64,000 bases of DNA from Stutzerimonas sp. S1 (GCF_025966695.1 NZ_JAOEIY010000007.1:262918-326917); one strand, 5' to 3'. Shown: positions 45,750-55,295, numbered from the stretch's first letter. Program-made: numbers and translations. The notes: a model not told the origin generated them from the sequence alone.

Positions 45750-46889
45750 TTGTCCGCAAAAGCTGCCTGGGACATCTTCTGCGTCGTGGTCGACAACTAC
45801 GGCGACATCGGCGTGACCTGGCGCCTGGCCCGGCAACTGGCGGGCGAACATGGCCAGCGGGTACGCCTGTGGGTCGATGATCTGCAGACCTTCGCCCGAC
45901 TGTGCCCCGGAACCAGCGCCAGCGCCGCACAGCAGTGGCACGAGGGTGTGGACGTGCGCCAGTGGCCGCGCGAGTGGGGCGGGGCCGAGCCTGCCGATGT
46001 GGTCATCGAGGCCTTCGCGTGCGAGCTGCCGCGTGCCTACGTGAATGCCATGGCGGCCAGCGGCCGGCGCATCCTCTGGCTGAACCTGGAATATCTGAGC
46101 GCCGAGGACTGGATAGTCGGCTGCCATGCGCTGCCGTCGCTGCAGTCGAGCGGGTTGCAGAAGTATTTCTTCTTCCCCGGTTTCGAGGCGCAGACCGGTG
46201 GGCTGATCCGCGAGGCTGATCTGATCCTGCGCCGTGAAGCCTTCCAGCGCGACCCGGCGCGCCGCGAGGACTTCCTCGCCAGTCTCGGTGTGGCGTTGCA
46301 GCCCGGCGCGCGGCTACTGTCGCTGTTCGCCTACGAGAACGCGGCGGTGGCGGGTTGGCTCGATGCACTGGCGGCCGATTCTCGACCGAACCAGTTGCTG
46401 GTACCCGAGGGGCGTGTACTGGGCGATGTTGCGGCGTGGCTCGGCGTGCCGGCACTGCATCCCGGCGATCGTCATCAGCGTGGTTCGTTGCGGGTGGCGG
46501 TGGTGCCGTTCATGACGCAGGACGAGTACGACCTGCTGCTGTGGAGCTGCGATTTCAACGCGGTGCGCGGCGAGGAGTCGTTCATCCGCGGGCAGTGGGC
46601 CGGGCGACCGCTGACCTGGCACATCTATCCGCAGGAAGACGACGCGCACTGGGACAAGCTCCATGCCTTCCTCGATCTCTATACCCACGAACTGGCGCCG
46701 ACTGCCGCTGCAGCATTGCGCGACTTCTGGCGGGCCTGGAATGCGGGCGAGGGTGCCGGTCATGCCTGGACCGCTCTGCAGCGCGAGTATTCGGCGTTGC
46801 TGGCGCACGCCGAAGCCTGGACCCACAAGCAGGTGGCCAACGGCGACCTGGCCGGAAAGCTGGTGTTTTTTTACACAGATTGGCTATGA
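45750..46889 (+). CDS. earP: EF-P arginine rhamnosyltransferase EarP (DUF2331)
   Basis: 379 residues from a TTG at 45750 with the RBS AAGGAG 7 bases upstream. The frame is open further upstream to 45654, but that part is Ser/Arg-rich and non-homologous in character. GT-B glycosyltransferase: W-D-I-F-C-V-V-V-D-N-Y-G-D-I-G-V-T-W near the start, V-V-P-F-M-T-Q-D-E-Y-D near residue 255 and N-A-V-R-G-E-E-S-F with R-G-Q-W-A-G-R-P. It attaches rhamnose from dTDP-rhamnose to R32 of EF-P, encoded next. Confidence 0.95.
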   Translation: MSAKAAWDIFCVVVDNYGDIGVTWRLARQLAGEHGQRVRLWVDDLQTFARLCPGTSASAAQQWHEGVDVRQWPREWGGAEPADVVIEAFACELPRAYVNAMAASGRRILWLNLEYLSAEDWIVGCHALPSLQSSGLQKYFFFPGFEAQTGGLIREADLILRREAFQRDPARREDFLASLGVALQPGARLLSLFAYENAAVAGWLDALAADSRPNQLLVPEGRVLGDVAAWLGVPALHPGDRHQRGSLRVAVVPFMTQDEYDLLLWSCDFNAVRGEESFIRGQWAGRPLTWHIYPQEDDAHWDKLHAFLDLYTHELAPTAAAALRDFWRAWNAGEGAGHAWTALQREYSALLAHAEAWTHKQVANGDLAGKLVFFYTDWL

Positions 46890-46932
46890 TACGCGGCCTG
46901 TTTTTTGTCTCTAATTCCAATCGGATGTTCGT

Positions 46933-47499
46933 ATGAAAACCGCACAAGAGTTCCGTGCCGGCCAGGTGGCCATCATCAACGGCGCACCCTGGGTCATCCA
47001 GAAGGCCGAATTCAACAAGTCCGGCCGTAACAGTGCCGTGGTCAAGATGAAGCTGAAGAACCTGCTCAACGGTTCGGCTACCGAGACCGTGTACAAGGCT
47101 GACGACAAGCTGGAGCCGGTAATTCTCGAGCGCAAGGAAGTGACCTATTCCTACTTCGCTGACCCGCTGTATGTCTTCATGGACAACGAGTTCAACCAGT
47201 ACGAAATCGAGAAAAGCGACCTCGAAGGCGTGATGACTTTCATCGAAGACGGCATGACCGACGTCTGCGAAGCCGTGTTCTACAACGACAAGGTGATCTC
47301 GGTCGAGCTGCCGACCACCATCGTTCGCGAAATCGTTTACACCGAGCCGTCCGTCCGCGGCGACACTTCCGGCAAGGTGATGAAGACCGCCCGCCTGAAG
47401 AACGGTGCCGAGCTGCAGGTTTCTGCCTTCTGCGAAATCGGCGACTCGATCGAGATCGACACCCGCACCGGCGAGTACAAGTCCCGCGTCAAGGCCTGA
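46933..47499 (+). CDS. efp: Translation elongation factor P, rhamnosylated type
   Basis: 188 residues. Relieves ribosome stalling at polyproline. Acceptor loop N-K-S-G-R-N-S with R32 (count from the first Met), the arginine used in EarP-type modification, instead of the lysine of EpmA-type EF-P. Three-domain length is normal. It follows earP by 43 bases; a terminator follows. Confidence 0.98.
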   Translation: MKTAQEFRAGQVAIINGAPWVIQKAEFNKSGRNSAVVKMKLKNLLNGSATETVYKADDKLEPVILERKEVTYSYFADPLYVFMDNEFNQYEIEKSDLEGVMTFIEDGMTDVCEAVFYNDKVISVELPTTIVREIVYTEPSVRGDTSGKVMKTARLKNGAELQVSAFCEIGDSIEIDTRTGEYKSRVKA

Positions 47500-47522
47500 T
47501 CGCCTCGCAGACTGCTCGTGCA

Positions 47523-47547
47523 AAGCCCGGCCTGTGCCGGGCTTTTT
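47523..47547 (+). terminator. Rho-independent terminator of efp
   Basis: Stem AAGCCCGGC (47523-47531), loop CTGT, GCCGGGCTT (47536-47544) continuing into TTT. It lies 24 bases after the efp stop. Confidence 0.92.
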
Positions 47548-47718
47548 CATTTCTGCGCCGGTGCTGTTGCGAGCGGTGCCGGCCGCCGGCCGCCGTCCGC
47601 TGTTGCCCAGAACCTGCGTCCTGGTTCGGTGGGACCGGTCGTGATTGGCGGCCTTTCGTTTTATCCGTATCGCCAGCGCTCGGCCACGCGCCGGGCTTTC
47701 GTGGAATCGCTGCTGCGC

Positions 47719-49167
47719 TCAGCTTGCCCAGATCCAGCCGACCAGGCCGTAGCAGAGCAGAGTCACCAGCGCGACGCCGAACAGGTTGAGCGCAAAGCCG
47801 GCCCTGATCATCGACTGGATGCGCATCCGTCCGGTGCCGAAGACGATGGCATTCGGTGGCGTGGCGACCGGCATCATGAACGCACAGCTGGCGGCGATGG
47901 CGGCGGGAATCGCCAGCATTTCCGGCGGCAGTCCCTGTGCCACGGCGAGCGCACCGAGCAGTGGCAGGAACGCGGCCGCAGTGGCTGTGTTGGAAGTGAT
48001 TTCGGTCAGGAAGGTGATGACCAGCGTGACCAAGCCGATCATCAGGATCAGAGGCAGCACGCCAAAGCCGCCCAGGCCCTGGGCGATCCATTGCGCCAGT
48101 CCGGATGCGCCGATCACGCCGGCCAGCGACAGCCCGCCGCCGAACAGCAGCAGCACGCCCCAGGGCACCTTGTTGGCGGTCTCCCAGTCCATGAGGAACA
48201 CCCGCTGGCGCAGGTCCACCGGGAGCAAGAACAGGCCCAGCGCCGCGGCCATGGCAATGCTGGTGTCGTTGACGCCGTCAAAGTGCCGGGCGAGCAGCGG
48301 CTGAATAATCCACGCCAGCGCAGCCAGCACGAACACCACGGCGACCATCTTCTCGGCACGCGACATCGGTCCCAGTTCAGCCATTTCCTTTTCCAGCAGG
48401 GCGCGGCTGTCTCCGCCGGCCAGTTTGAAACCGCCGCGGGTCAGCCACCACCAAGTGAACAGCAGCATGCCGGCGCTCACCGGTACGCCCAATAGCATCC
48501 ACTGGCCGAAGCCGATGTGGACGTCGTAGCTGTCGCGCAGGAAGGCGGCGAGTAGTGCGTTCGGCGGGGTGCCGATCAACGTGGCGATACCGCCGACGCT
48601 CGCGGCGTAGGCGATGCCGAGCAGCAGGGCAGTAGCGAAGCGGTCGGCCTCGCGCGCGACACTGCCGGCCACCAGCAGGCCGATCACCGACAGGCCGATG
48701 GGCAGCATCATGATGCTGGTCGCGGTGTTGCTCACCCACATGCTGATGAAGGCGGTGGCGATCATGAAGCCGGCGATCTGCCGCTTTGGCTGATTGCCCA
48801 CCGCCAGCAGCGTGGCCAGCGCGATGCGCTTGTGCAGATTCCAGCGCTGCATCGCCAGGCCGAGCAGGAAACCGCCGAGGAACAGGAAGATCGTCGGGTT
48901 GGCGTAGGGAGCAGTGGCCTTGGCCAGGGTGTCGATGCCAAGCACTGGCACCAGCAGGATCGGCAGCAGCGAGGTGGCCGGAATCGGGATCGCTTCGGTG
49001 GCCCACCAGACGGCCATCAGCGCGGCCATGCCGACCGTCAGCCAGGCGGTTTGTGAAAGGCCGGCCGGTGGGGCGGTCAGGACACACAACAGCAGGAGCA
49101 GGGGACCGAGAAACAGGCCGATGGTGGCCGCCAGTACGGCCCCCTTGTTCTTCGGTGAATCGGGCAT
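47719..49167 (-). CDS. DASS (SLC13)-family sodium/anion symporter
   Basis: 482 residues, about 12 membrane segments. Family signatures I-P-I-P-A-T-S-L-L-P-I near residue 48, the N-T-A-T-S-I-M-M-L-P loop (near 145) and the equivalent S-N-T-A-T-A-A-A-F-L-P-L near 390; both SNT motifs that bind sodium and carboxylate are present. It probably imports dicarboxylates such as succinate or malate; sulfate cannot be excluded. Convergent with efp. Confidence 0.92.
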   Translation of the reverse strand: MPDSPKNKGAVLAATIGLFLGPLLLLLCVLTAPPAGLSQTAWLTVGMAALMAVWWATEAIPIPATSLLPILLVPVLGIDTLAKATAPYANPTIFLFLGGFLLGLAMQRWNLHKRIALATLLAVGNQPKRQIAGFMIATAFISMWVSNTATSIMMLPIGLSVIGLLVAGSVAREADRFATALLLGIAYAASVGGIATLIGTPPNALLAAFLRDSYDVHIGFGQWMLLGVPVSAGMLLFTWWWLTRGGFKLAGGDSRALLEKEMAELGPMSRAEKMVAVVFVLAALAWIIQPLLARHFDGVNDTSIAMAAALGLFLLPVDLRQRVFLMDWETANKVPWGVLLLFGGGLSLAGVIGASGLAQWIAQGLGGFGVLPLILMIGLVTLVITFLTEITSNTATAAAFLPLLGALAVAQGLPPEMLAIPAAIAASCAFMMPVATPPNAIVFGTGRMRIQSMIRAGFALNLFGVALVTLLCYGLVGWIWAS

Positions 49168-49431
49168 TGCAAGGTTTCCTCAAGTGACAGATCCGGCTGC
49201 GAGAGGGCGTAGGAGGCCCGGATCAATGCGGCGCGAATTCTAGCAGCCGCTAGTTAACCGACGAATTGAAGGTGTTGCTAATTATTAGCTGGCTATTTAT
49301 GTCGACGGTATTGCGCGCGTTTTTGACGGCCCGGCCCGGTAGTGGCTGGAACCGGCTGAGGGCTGAGAGAGCCGCCGCGCGGGGACAAGGGGCTGGCCTT
49401 GTCCTCCGACTCGGTTACCACTGCCGGGCTA

Positions 49432-50781
49432 TCAGCTCGGGCGCAGCTGCTTCAGCGTTTCGGCAATCATGAAGGCCATTTCCAGTGACTGGTCGGCGTT
49501 CAGTCGCGGATCGCAATGGGTGTGGTAGCGATCGCAGAGTCCGGCTTCGGTGATCGGACGGGAGCCGCCGATGCACTCGGTGACGTTCTGTCCGGTCATC
49601 TCGATGTGGATGCCGCCAGGGTAACTACCCTCGGCCCGGTGTACATCGAAGAACTGCCGCATTTCGGCCAGCACTCGTTCGAAGTCGCGAGTCTTGTAAC
49701 CGCTGGATGCCTTCATGGTGTTGCCGTGCATCGGATCGGAGCTCCACAGCACCTGGCGGCCTTCGTTCTGCACCGCGCGGATCAGTCGAGGCAGGCTGGC
49801 TTCGACCTTGTCGGCACCCATGCGCACGATGAGGTTCAGGCGGCCCGGGTCATTCTGCGGGTTGAGGATGTCGATCAGGCGGATCAGCTCCCCGCTGTCC
49901 ATGCTCGGCCCGACCTTGACGCCGATGGGGTTGCCGACGCCGCGCAGGAACTCGACGTGGGCACCGTCGAGCTGACGCGTGCGGTCGCCGATCCACAGCA
50001 TGTGTGCCGAACAGTCGTACCAGCCGCCGGTGAGACTGTCCTGGCGGACGAAAGCTTGTTCGTAGTTCAGCAGCAGTGCCTCGTGGGCGGTGAAGAAGCT
50101 GGTCTCGCGCAATTGTGATGCGTCATCCAGGCCGCAGGCGCGCATGAACTTCAGCGTCTCGTCGATGCGTGCACCAAGCTGGTGGTACTTCTCGGCCAGC
50201 AGTGAGTTGGCGATGAAGTCCAGATTCCACTGATGCACCTGGTGTAGGTCGGCAAAACCACCCTGGGCGAAGGCGCGCAGCAGGTTGAGGCTGGCGGTGG
50301 ACTGGTGGTAGGCCTGCAACAGGCGCTCGGGATCCGGCACCCGGCTCTTCTCGTCGAAACCGATGCCGTTGACAATGTCGCCGCGGTAGGCCGGCAGGGT
50401 GACACCTCCGATGGTTTCGTCGCCGGCCGAGCGCGGCTTGGCGAACTGTCCGGCCATGCGGCCTACCTTCACCACCGGGCAACCGGCGGCGAAGGTCATC
50501 ACGATGGCCATCTGCAGCAGCACCTTGAAGGTGTCGCGAATCTTGGTGGCGGAGAACTCAGCGAAACTCTCGGCGCAGTCGCCGCCCTGCAGCAGGAAGG
50601 CGCGGCCCTGGGTTACTTCGGCGAACTGCCGACGCAGCTCGCGGGCCTCGCCGGCAAATACCAGCGGCGGCAGGCCGGCCAGGGTGTGCTCGACGCGCGC
50701 GAGATGTTCGGCATTCGGATATTCGGGTTGCTGCTGGATCGGTTTGCTGCGCCAGCTCGACGGGCTCCACGTGGTGGTCAT
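49432..50781 (-). CDS. Class II (plant-type) DAHP synthase
   Basis: 449 residues. First step of the shikimate pathway: PEP plus erythrose-4-phosphate. Class II marks: W-S-P-S-S-W-R near the start, Q-G-G-D-C-A-E-S-F near residue 65, [21 protein letters not shown] and [13 protein letters not shown]. aeruginosa has this enzyme (PA2843), linked to housekeeping or secondary aromatic supply in addition to class I enzymes. Precedes the divergent spermidine-synthase-like gene. Confidence 0.95.
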   Translation of the reverse strand: MTTTWSPSSWRSKPIQQQPEYPNAEHLARVEHTLAGLPPLVFAGEARELRRQFAEVTQGRAFLLQGGDCAESFAEFSATKIRDTFKVLLQMAIVMTFAAGCPVVKVGRMAGQFAKPRSAGDETIGGVTLPAYRGDIVNGIGFDEKSRVPDPERLLQAYHQSTASLNLLRAFAQGGFADLHQVHQWNLDFIANSLLAEKYHQLGARIDETLKFMRACGLDDASQLRETSFFTAHEALLLNYEQAFVRQDSLTGGWYDCSAHMLWIGDRTRQLDGAHVEFLRGVGNPIGVKVGPSMDSGELIRLIDILNPQNDPGRLNLIVRMGADKVEASLPRLIRAVQNEGRQVLWSSDPMHGNTMKASSGYKTRDFERVLAEMRQFFDVHRAEGSYPGGIHIEMTGQNVTECIGGSRPITEAGLCDRYHTHCDPRLNADQSLEMAFMIAETLKQLRPS

Positions 50782-50894
50782 GGGGACGTTCCATTCGCGA
50801 AAAAGTGCGGCGATGTTACCGCAAGCGTGCGGCGAAGGCTGATAGCGCCTGCCAATGGGGCTGTTAACATGCGCCGATTCAGGGGAGGGCGGGA

Positions 50895-51644
50895 ATGCAA
50901 GACGAGGAACGGCTGCTGGCCGAAGTGCAGGACGAATTCGGCTTGATCCGGGTATACGAGGTCGGCGACTACCGCTTCCTCGAATTCGGCGCGGCGGTGG
51001 AGCAGAGCTGTGTATTTACCCCCGATCCCAGCTGGCTGGAGTACGACTACACCCGCGCCATGTTGATCGGCGCGTTATGTCATCCGGCGCCGGAGACCGC
51101 GCTGTTTCTGGGGCTGGGTGCCGGTACGCTGACTCAGGCCTGCCTGGAGTTCCTGCCGCTGGAAGATGTGGAGGCCATCGAGCTGCGCCCGGCGGTGCCG
51201 GAGCTGGCCATGCGTTATCTCGGTCTGCGCAACGACTCGCGGCTGTACATCCGCGTCGGCGACGCGGTTGAGCTGCTGGACACGGCGGAAAGCGCCGATC
51301 TGATCTTCGTCGACCTGTACACCGACGTCGGTCCTGCCGCCGCGCATCTGGCGTGGAATTTTCTGCGTCAGTGCCAGCAGAAACTTGCTCCCGGCGGCTG
51401 GCTGATCATCAATCAGTGGGGCACCGACGAGGACAAGCCGCTGGGCGCGGCGCTGTTGCGCGGGCTGTTCCATCGCCACTACTGGGAATGCTCGGTGAAG
51501 GAGGGCAACGTGGTGCTGCTGGTGCCCGCCGATCTGGAGCAAGCTCTGGATGTCGACGGGTTGCAGCAGCGCGCTGCCGCGCTCGCGCCGCGTCTCGGCT
51601 ACTCGCTCGACTACCTGATCGCAGCGCTGCGGCCGGCCAGCTGA
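50895..51644 (+). CDS. Spermidine synthase-like protein
   Basis: 249 residues. Rossmann methyltransferase fold of the polyamine aminopropyltransferase type: [13 protein letters not shown] near residue 70, [12 protein letters not shown] near 97 and [12 protein letters not shown] near 135. The full set of spermidine synthase catalytic residues is not evident (the usual D-D-G region is altered), so the substrate may differ. RBS GGGAGGGCGGGA upstream of the ATG. Confidence 0.82.
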   Translation: MQDEERLLAEVQDEFGLIRVYEVGDYRFLEFGAAVEQSCVFTPDPSWLEYDYTRAMLIGALCHPAPETALFLGLGAGTLTQACLEFLPLEDVEAIELRPAVPELAMRYLGLRNDSRLYIRVGDAVELLDTAESADLIFVDLYTDVGPAAAHLAWNFLRQCQQKLAPGGWLIINQWGTDEDKPLGAALLRGLFHRHYWECSVKEGNVVLLVPADLEQALDVDGLQQRAAALAPRLGYSLDYLIAALRPAS

Positions 51645-51699
51645 ATGCCCTGCGTCGGTGCGCGCTGCGCATATTCGAGATCATCAAGGGGCTGAGCGA

Positions 51700-51864
51700 A
51701 CGCAGCCTGCACAATGGCCAGACCGTTCGTAAGCCTCCAGCGACATCGGCCAGACGCTCGGCGTGCTGCAGGAAGGCGTCGAGTGCGTGCGACATACCAC
51801 CAGCAAGCTGCATCAACTGGTCGGCCTCTTCCGCGTCAGTACTGCCACCAGCGAAGTGGCCTGA
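51700..51864 (+). pseudogene. Remnant of a chemoreceptor C-terminus
   Basis: The frame ending in TGA at 51864 reads S-D-I-G-Q-T-L-G-V-L-Q-E-G-V-E followed by T-S-K-L-H-Q-L-V-G-L-F-R-V, the usual end of Pseudomonas methyl-accepting chemotaxis proteins. There is no signalling core or start upstream. Only about 55 codons survive. Confidence 0.45.
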
Positions 51865-51906
51865 GCGTTCGGCCCGGCGCTGGGGTTAGGTAAAAGTAAC
51901 GGGTAG

Positions 51907-51937
51907 GGTGGATAACGCCGCGTGCGGCTTATCCACC
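51907..51937. repeat. Hairpin inverted repeat in the deaD upstream gap
   Basis: GGTGGATAA (51907-51915) and TTATCCACC (51929-51937) pair perfectly; inside, GCCGC and GCGGC form a further 5-base stem, with one unpaired C. It resembles dispersed REP-type palindromes of Pseudomonas. There is no T run. Confidence 0.6.
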
Positions 51938-52000
51938 AGCTCTGCATTCACCGCCGACCATTGCTATGCAAAATACGCGCACAGGCTCGCGTTATTCCGG

Positions 52001-52222
52001 TATAGTACGCGCCGGCTGAAACCCAGCCTGCGTTCAGGTACTGCAACACACGAAGCGCTGCTTCGGCTGCTGTCCGCTTCGAGCGGGCTATCCTTGACGA
52101 TTCATCATCCATACGTTTTCGCAACCCCGCCGACCAGGCTGCCAGGGTGACCTTCGGGTTTTGCACGGCATGCGCAGCTTCGGAACAATGGGTCTTGCGG
52201 AGCATCAGAGACAAGACCCATG
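52001..52222 (+). promoter_or_regulatory. deaD promoter and long structured 5' leader
   Basis: TATAGT at 52001-52006 is a good -10 box (weak -35). The leader would be about 207 bases, as in cold-shock helicase mRNAs. At its end ATGGGTCTTG (52188-52197) can pair perfectly with CAAGACCCAT (52212-52221), a 10-base stem that takes in the A and T of the start codon at 52220. The 14-base loop holds the weak ribosome site AGAG. The hairpin should limit translation until opened. Confidence 0.6.
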
Positions 52223-53890
52223 ACCCAAGAAATCGGCGGCTTTGCCGCACTCGGTATTCACTCCGCTGTCCTGGCTGCCATCAGCGCAGTCGGCTACGAA
52301 GAGCCTTCTCCCATTCAGGCCCAGGCGATCCCGGTGATCCTCGGTGGCCACGACATGATCGGCCAGGCGCAGACCGGCACCGGCAAGACCGCAGCCTTCG
52401 CGCTGCCGATCCTGTCCAAGATCGACCCGGCCAAGCGTGAGCCGCAGGCGCTGATCCTCGCGCCGACCCGCGAGCTGGCGCTGCAGGTTGCCACGGCATT
52501 CGAAACCTATTCCAAGCAGCTGCCCGGCGTTGGCGTCGTCGCCGTATACGGTGGTGCCCCTATGGGCCCGCAGCTCAAGGCCATCCGCCAGGGCGCGCAG
52601 GTCATCGTTGCGACCCCAGGTCGTCTGGTCGATCACCTGAGCCGCAACAGCGAGCTGCTGTCGACCATTCGCTTCCTGGTCCTCGATGAAGCGGACGAAA
52701 TGCTCAAGCTGGGTTTCATGGACGATCTGGAAGTGATCTTCGAGGCCATGCCCGAGAGCCGCCAGAGCGTGCTGTTCTCCGCCACGCTGCCGCACTCAAT
52801 CCGCGCCATCGCCGAAAAGCACCTACGCGAGCCGCAGCACATCAAGATCGCTGCCAAGACCCAGACTGTCGCTCGCATTGAGCAGGCGCACCTGATGGTC
52901 CATGCCGACCAGAAGATCCAGGCCGTGCTGCGCCTGCTGGAGGTCGAGGATTTCGACGCCCTGATCGCGTTCGTGCGGACCAAGCAAGCCACACTGGATC
53001 TGGCCGCCGCGCTGGAAGCCAAGGGCTACAAGGCCGCTGCGCTGAATGGCGACATCGCCCAGAACCAGCGTGAGCGCGTCATCGAATCGCTGAAGGATGG
53101 CCGTCTGGACATCGTCGTCGCCACCGACGTCGCCGCCCGCGGTCTCGATGTAGCGCGCATCACCCACGTGTTCAACGTGGACATGCCCTACGATCCGGAA
53201 TCCTATGTGCACCGCATCGGCCGTACCGGTCGAGCCGGTCGCGAAGGCCGTGCGCTGCTGCTGGTCACTCCGCGTGAGCGTCGCATGCTGCAGGTCATCG
53301 AGCGCGTGACCAACCAGAAGGTCGCCGAAGCCCGTCTGCCCAATGCCCAGCAGGTACTGGACGCTCGTATCAAGAAGCTCACCAACAGCCTCGCGCCGCT
53401 GGTGGCCGACGCCGAAACCACCCATGGCGAGCTGCTCGACAAGCTGGTCGCCGACATCGGCTGCAGCCCGCGTGCCCTGGCCGCTGCGCTGCTGCGCAAG
53501 GCCACCAATGGTCAGGCGCTGACCCTGGCGGAAGTCGAGAAAGAGCAGCCGCTGGTTCCGACCAGTGGTCCGCGTGAGCGTAGCGAGCGTTCGGATCGTC
53601 CTGAGCGTAGTGGTGATCGCGAGCGTCGCGCTCCAATCCCGCTGGCTGAAGGCCGTGCCCGCTGCCGCACTCCCCTGGGCGCGCGTGACGGCATCGCCGC
53701 ACGCAACCTGCTCGGCGCCATCCTCAATGAAGGTGGTTTGGCTCGCGAAGCTATCGGCCGCATCCAGGTGCGCGACAGCTTCAGCCTGGTCGAGCTGCCG
53801 GAAGACGGCCTTGACCGTCTGCTCGGCAAGCTCAAGGACACCCGCGTCGGCGGCAAGCAGCTCAAGTTGCGTCGCTATCGCGAGGATTAA
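52220..53890 (+). CDS. deaD: DEAD-box RNA helicase DeaD/CsdA
   Basis: 556 residues. Q-motif (P-S-P-I-Q), Walker A A-Q-T-G-T-G-K-T near 54, V-L-D-E-A-D-E-M, S-A-T and H-R-I-G-R-T-G-R-A-G all present, followed by an Arg/Glu-rich segment with R-S-E-R-S-D-R-P-E-R-S-G and a C-terminal RNA-binding domain (about 490-556, G-R-I-Q-V-R-D-S-F-S-L-V). It unwinds structured RNA in ribosome assembly and mRNA decay, mainly in the cold. The length and domain order fit DeaD. A strong terminator follows. Confidence 0.96.
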   Translation: MTQEIGGFAALGIHSAVLAAISAVGYEEPSPIQAQAIPVILGGHDMIGQAQTGTGKTAAFALPILSKIDPAKREPQALILAPTRELALQVATAFETYSKQLPGVGVVAVYGGAPMGPQLKAIRQGAQVIVATPGRLVDHLSRNSELLSTIRFLVLDEADEMLKLGFMDDLEVIFEAMPESRQSVLFSATLPHSIRAIAEKHLREPQHIKIAAKTQTVARIEQAHLMVHADQKIQAVLRLLEVEDFDALIAFVRTKQATLDLAAALEAKGYKAAALNGDIAQNQRERVIESLKDGRLDIVVATDVAARGLDVARITHVFNVDMPYDPESYVHRIGRTGRAGREGRALLLVTPRERRMLQVIERVTNQKVAEARLPNAQQVLDARIKKLTNSLAPLVADAETTHGELLDKLVADIGCSPRALAAALLRKATNGQALTLAEVEKEQPLVPTSGPRERSERSDRPERSGDRERRAPIPLAEGRARCRTPLGARDGIAARNLLGAILNEGGLAREAIGRIQVRDSFSLVELPEDGLDRLLGKLKDTRVGGKQLKLRRYRED

Positions 53891-53913
53891 TCCTCGGCGG
53901 TTAAACGAAAAAA

Positions 53914-53938
53914 GGCGGGCTTAGAGCCCGCCTTTTTT
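53914..53938 (+). terminator. Rho-independent terminator of deaD
   Basis: GGCGGGC (53914-53920), loop TTAGA, GCCCGCC (53926-53932) and six T residues. It lies 23 bases after the stop. Confidence 0.95.
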
Positions 53939-54068
53939 ATGCCGTCGAGAAAATCGGGCGGCACCGACCTGCCGTCTAGCAATGTGCCCTCGTGGAGAAA
54001 AAGCACCGGCATCCCGTCGACTTTGCCATTTCGTGCGGTATCCACCTAAACGAAGCGCTCCTTCGCCG
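53934..54068 (-). pseudogene. Possible thioredoxin-like protein remnant
   Basis: On the minus strand one frame reads D-T-A-R-N-G-K-V-D-G-M-P-V-L-F-L-H-E-G, resembling the cis-proline strand of thioredoxin/DsbC-type folds. An in-frame TAG lies just upstream, and no CxxC part is left. It occupies the gap where rpsA precedes ihfB in other Pseudomonas. Weak evidence. Confidence 0.3.
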
Positions 54069-54160
54069 TCAATCCCGTTCGGGCTGTTCAAACTCTGAAC
54101 AACATGCTAAAAACGACCGCAACCCGAATCATCTAGCCGCTTGAAAACGAAGGGAAAACC

Positions 54161-54445
54161 ATGACCAAGTCGGAGTTGATCGAGCGTATCGTCACCCAGC
54201 AGGGCCTGCTTTCGTCGAAGGATGTCGAACTGGCCATCAAGACCATGCTGGAGCAAATGGCCCAGGCGCTGGCCACCGGCGACCGGATCGAAATTCGTGG
54301 TTTCGGCAGCTTCTCCCTCCACTACCGCGCCCCCCGCGTAGGCCGCAACCCCAAGACTGGCCAATCCGTCAGCCTTGACGGCAAATTCGTCCCGCATTTC
54401 AAGCCAGGGAAGGAGTTGCGGGATCGGGTGAATGAGGAAGAGTAG
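54161..54445 (+). CDS. ihfB: Integration host factor subunit beta
   Basis: 94 residues, almost the same sequence pattern as Pseudomonas Ihf[11 protein letters not shown], the DNA-binding arm R-V-G-R-N-P-K-T-G and [12 protein letters not shown]. Forms a heterodimer with IhfA and bends DNA. The normal upstream neighbour rpsA is missing; deaD and a terminator precede. As in P. aeruginosa it borders the O-antigen region through wzz. Confidence 0.97.
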   Translation: MTKSELIERIVTQQGLLSSKDVELAIKTMLEQMAQALATGDRIEIRGFGSFSLHYRAPRVGRNPKTGQSVSLDGKFVPHFKPGKELRDRVNEEE

Positions 54446-54572
54446 TTCTCATTAACAACTGTTGATGCCATTGGTCTAATTCGACTCATAATTAGCGCTG
54501 GTAAGTTTGGCAATTCAACTCCTGCATGGCACTATGCGCCGTTTTTCAAAAGCGCTTCCCGTGGAGGAACTC

Positions 54573-55295
54573 ATGCAGGAAACAGGAAGTTACCGGGCTA
54601 TTTCTCGCGACGACGAGATCGATCTGATTGAGCTAGTCATGGCGCTTTGGTCTTACAAGCTCATGATTATCTTGATCACCTGCCTAGGTGTCGCGATTGC
54701 ATCAGCGTATTCGCTGCTCGTTACACCCACGTACTCCGCTCAGGCAATCATCGCGCCAGCATCCATAAACCGCTTTGGTACACTGGCCGGCGCCCTCAGT
54801 AGTCGGCAGCTGCGCCAGGAACAGTCGGCCATATCTAGCGGTGTCCACTTGGCCAATGAAATGTTTGATGTGTTGGTCACTAATCTTAACTCACGGATCA
54901 TGCGGCGCGATTTTGATGCGGCCAATCCAGATTACCGCGAAGTTGTATTTAAACTGACTCGCGGAAAGCAGCTGACTGATCCGGTTTCTTTAAGTGCCAC
55001 AGACAAAATAGCAACGCGAACCAATGAATTTATCGTTGCTTATTCGGCTTATGTATCCCATGCAACAGTAGGGCAGCTAAATGAGTATCTGAAAGGTATG
55101 GGGGTTACTGAAGACGTTGAGCCGTCAGCCTTGTACCGATTGGAACAGCCCGCGACTACTCCATTGGTACCGATAAAACCAAGGCCTGTGCTGATTATCT
55201 CCTTGGGTTTTGTTCTCGGTGCTATGTTCGGGGTCTTCGCCGCATTGGTGCGACACTTGGCCCGTTTGCGCTCCTTCGGCGGCGGTCGCCAATAG
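54573..55295 (+). CDS. wzz: Short Wzz-type O-antigen chain-length determinant
   Basis: 240 residues from the ATG at 54573 with the strong RBS GGAGGA; in-frame TTG and ATG codons upstream lack RBSs. Wzz domain: D-D-E-I-D-L-I-E-L-V near residue 11, membrane helix at about 27-49, P-T-Y-S-A-Q-A-I-I near 53, and second membrane helix near 207-229 after P-L-V-P-I-K-P-R-P. The periplasmic part is only about 155 residues, against roughly 250 or more in usual Wzz. It may set a short or altered O-chain length. Confidence 0.85.
   Translation: MQETGSYRAISRDDEIDLIELVMALWSYKLMIILITCLGVAIASAYSLLVTPTYSAQAIIAPASINRFGTLAGALSSRQLRQEQSAISSGVHLANEMFDVLVTNLNSRIMRRDFDAANPDYREVVFKLTRGKQLTDPVSLSATDKIATRTNEFIVAYSAYVSHATVGQLNEYLKGMGVTEDVEPSALYRLEQPATTPLVPIKPRPVLIISLGFVLGAMFGVFAALVRHLARLRSFGGGRQ

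Noticed and set aside
47518..48495. 325-codon open frame antisense to the DASS transporter
   Set aside because: Overlaps the efp terminator and the sense gene has both SNT motifs; no coding signs of its own.
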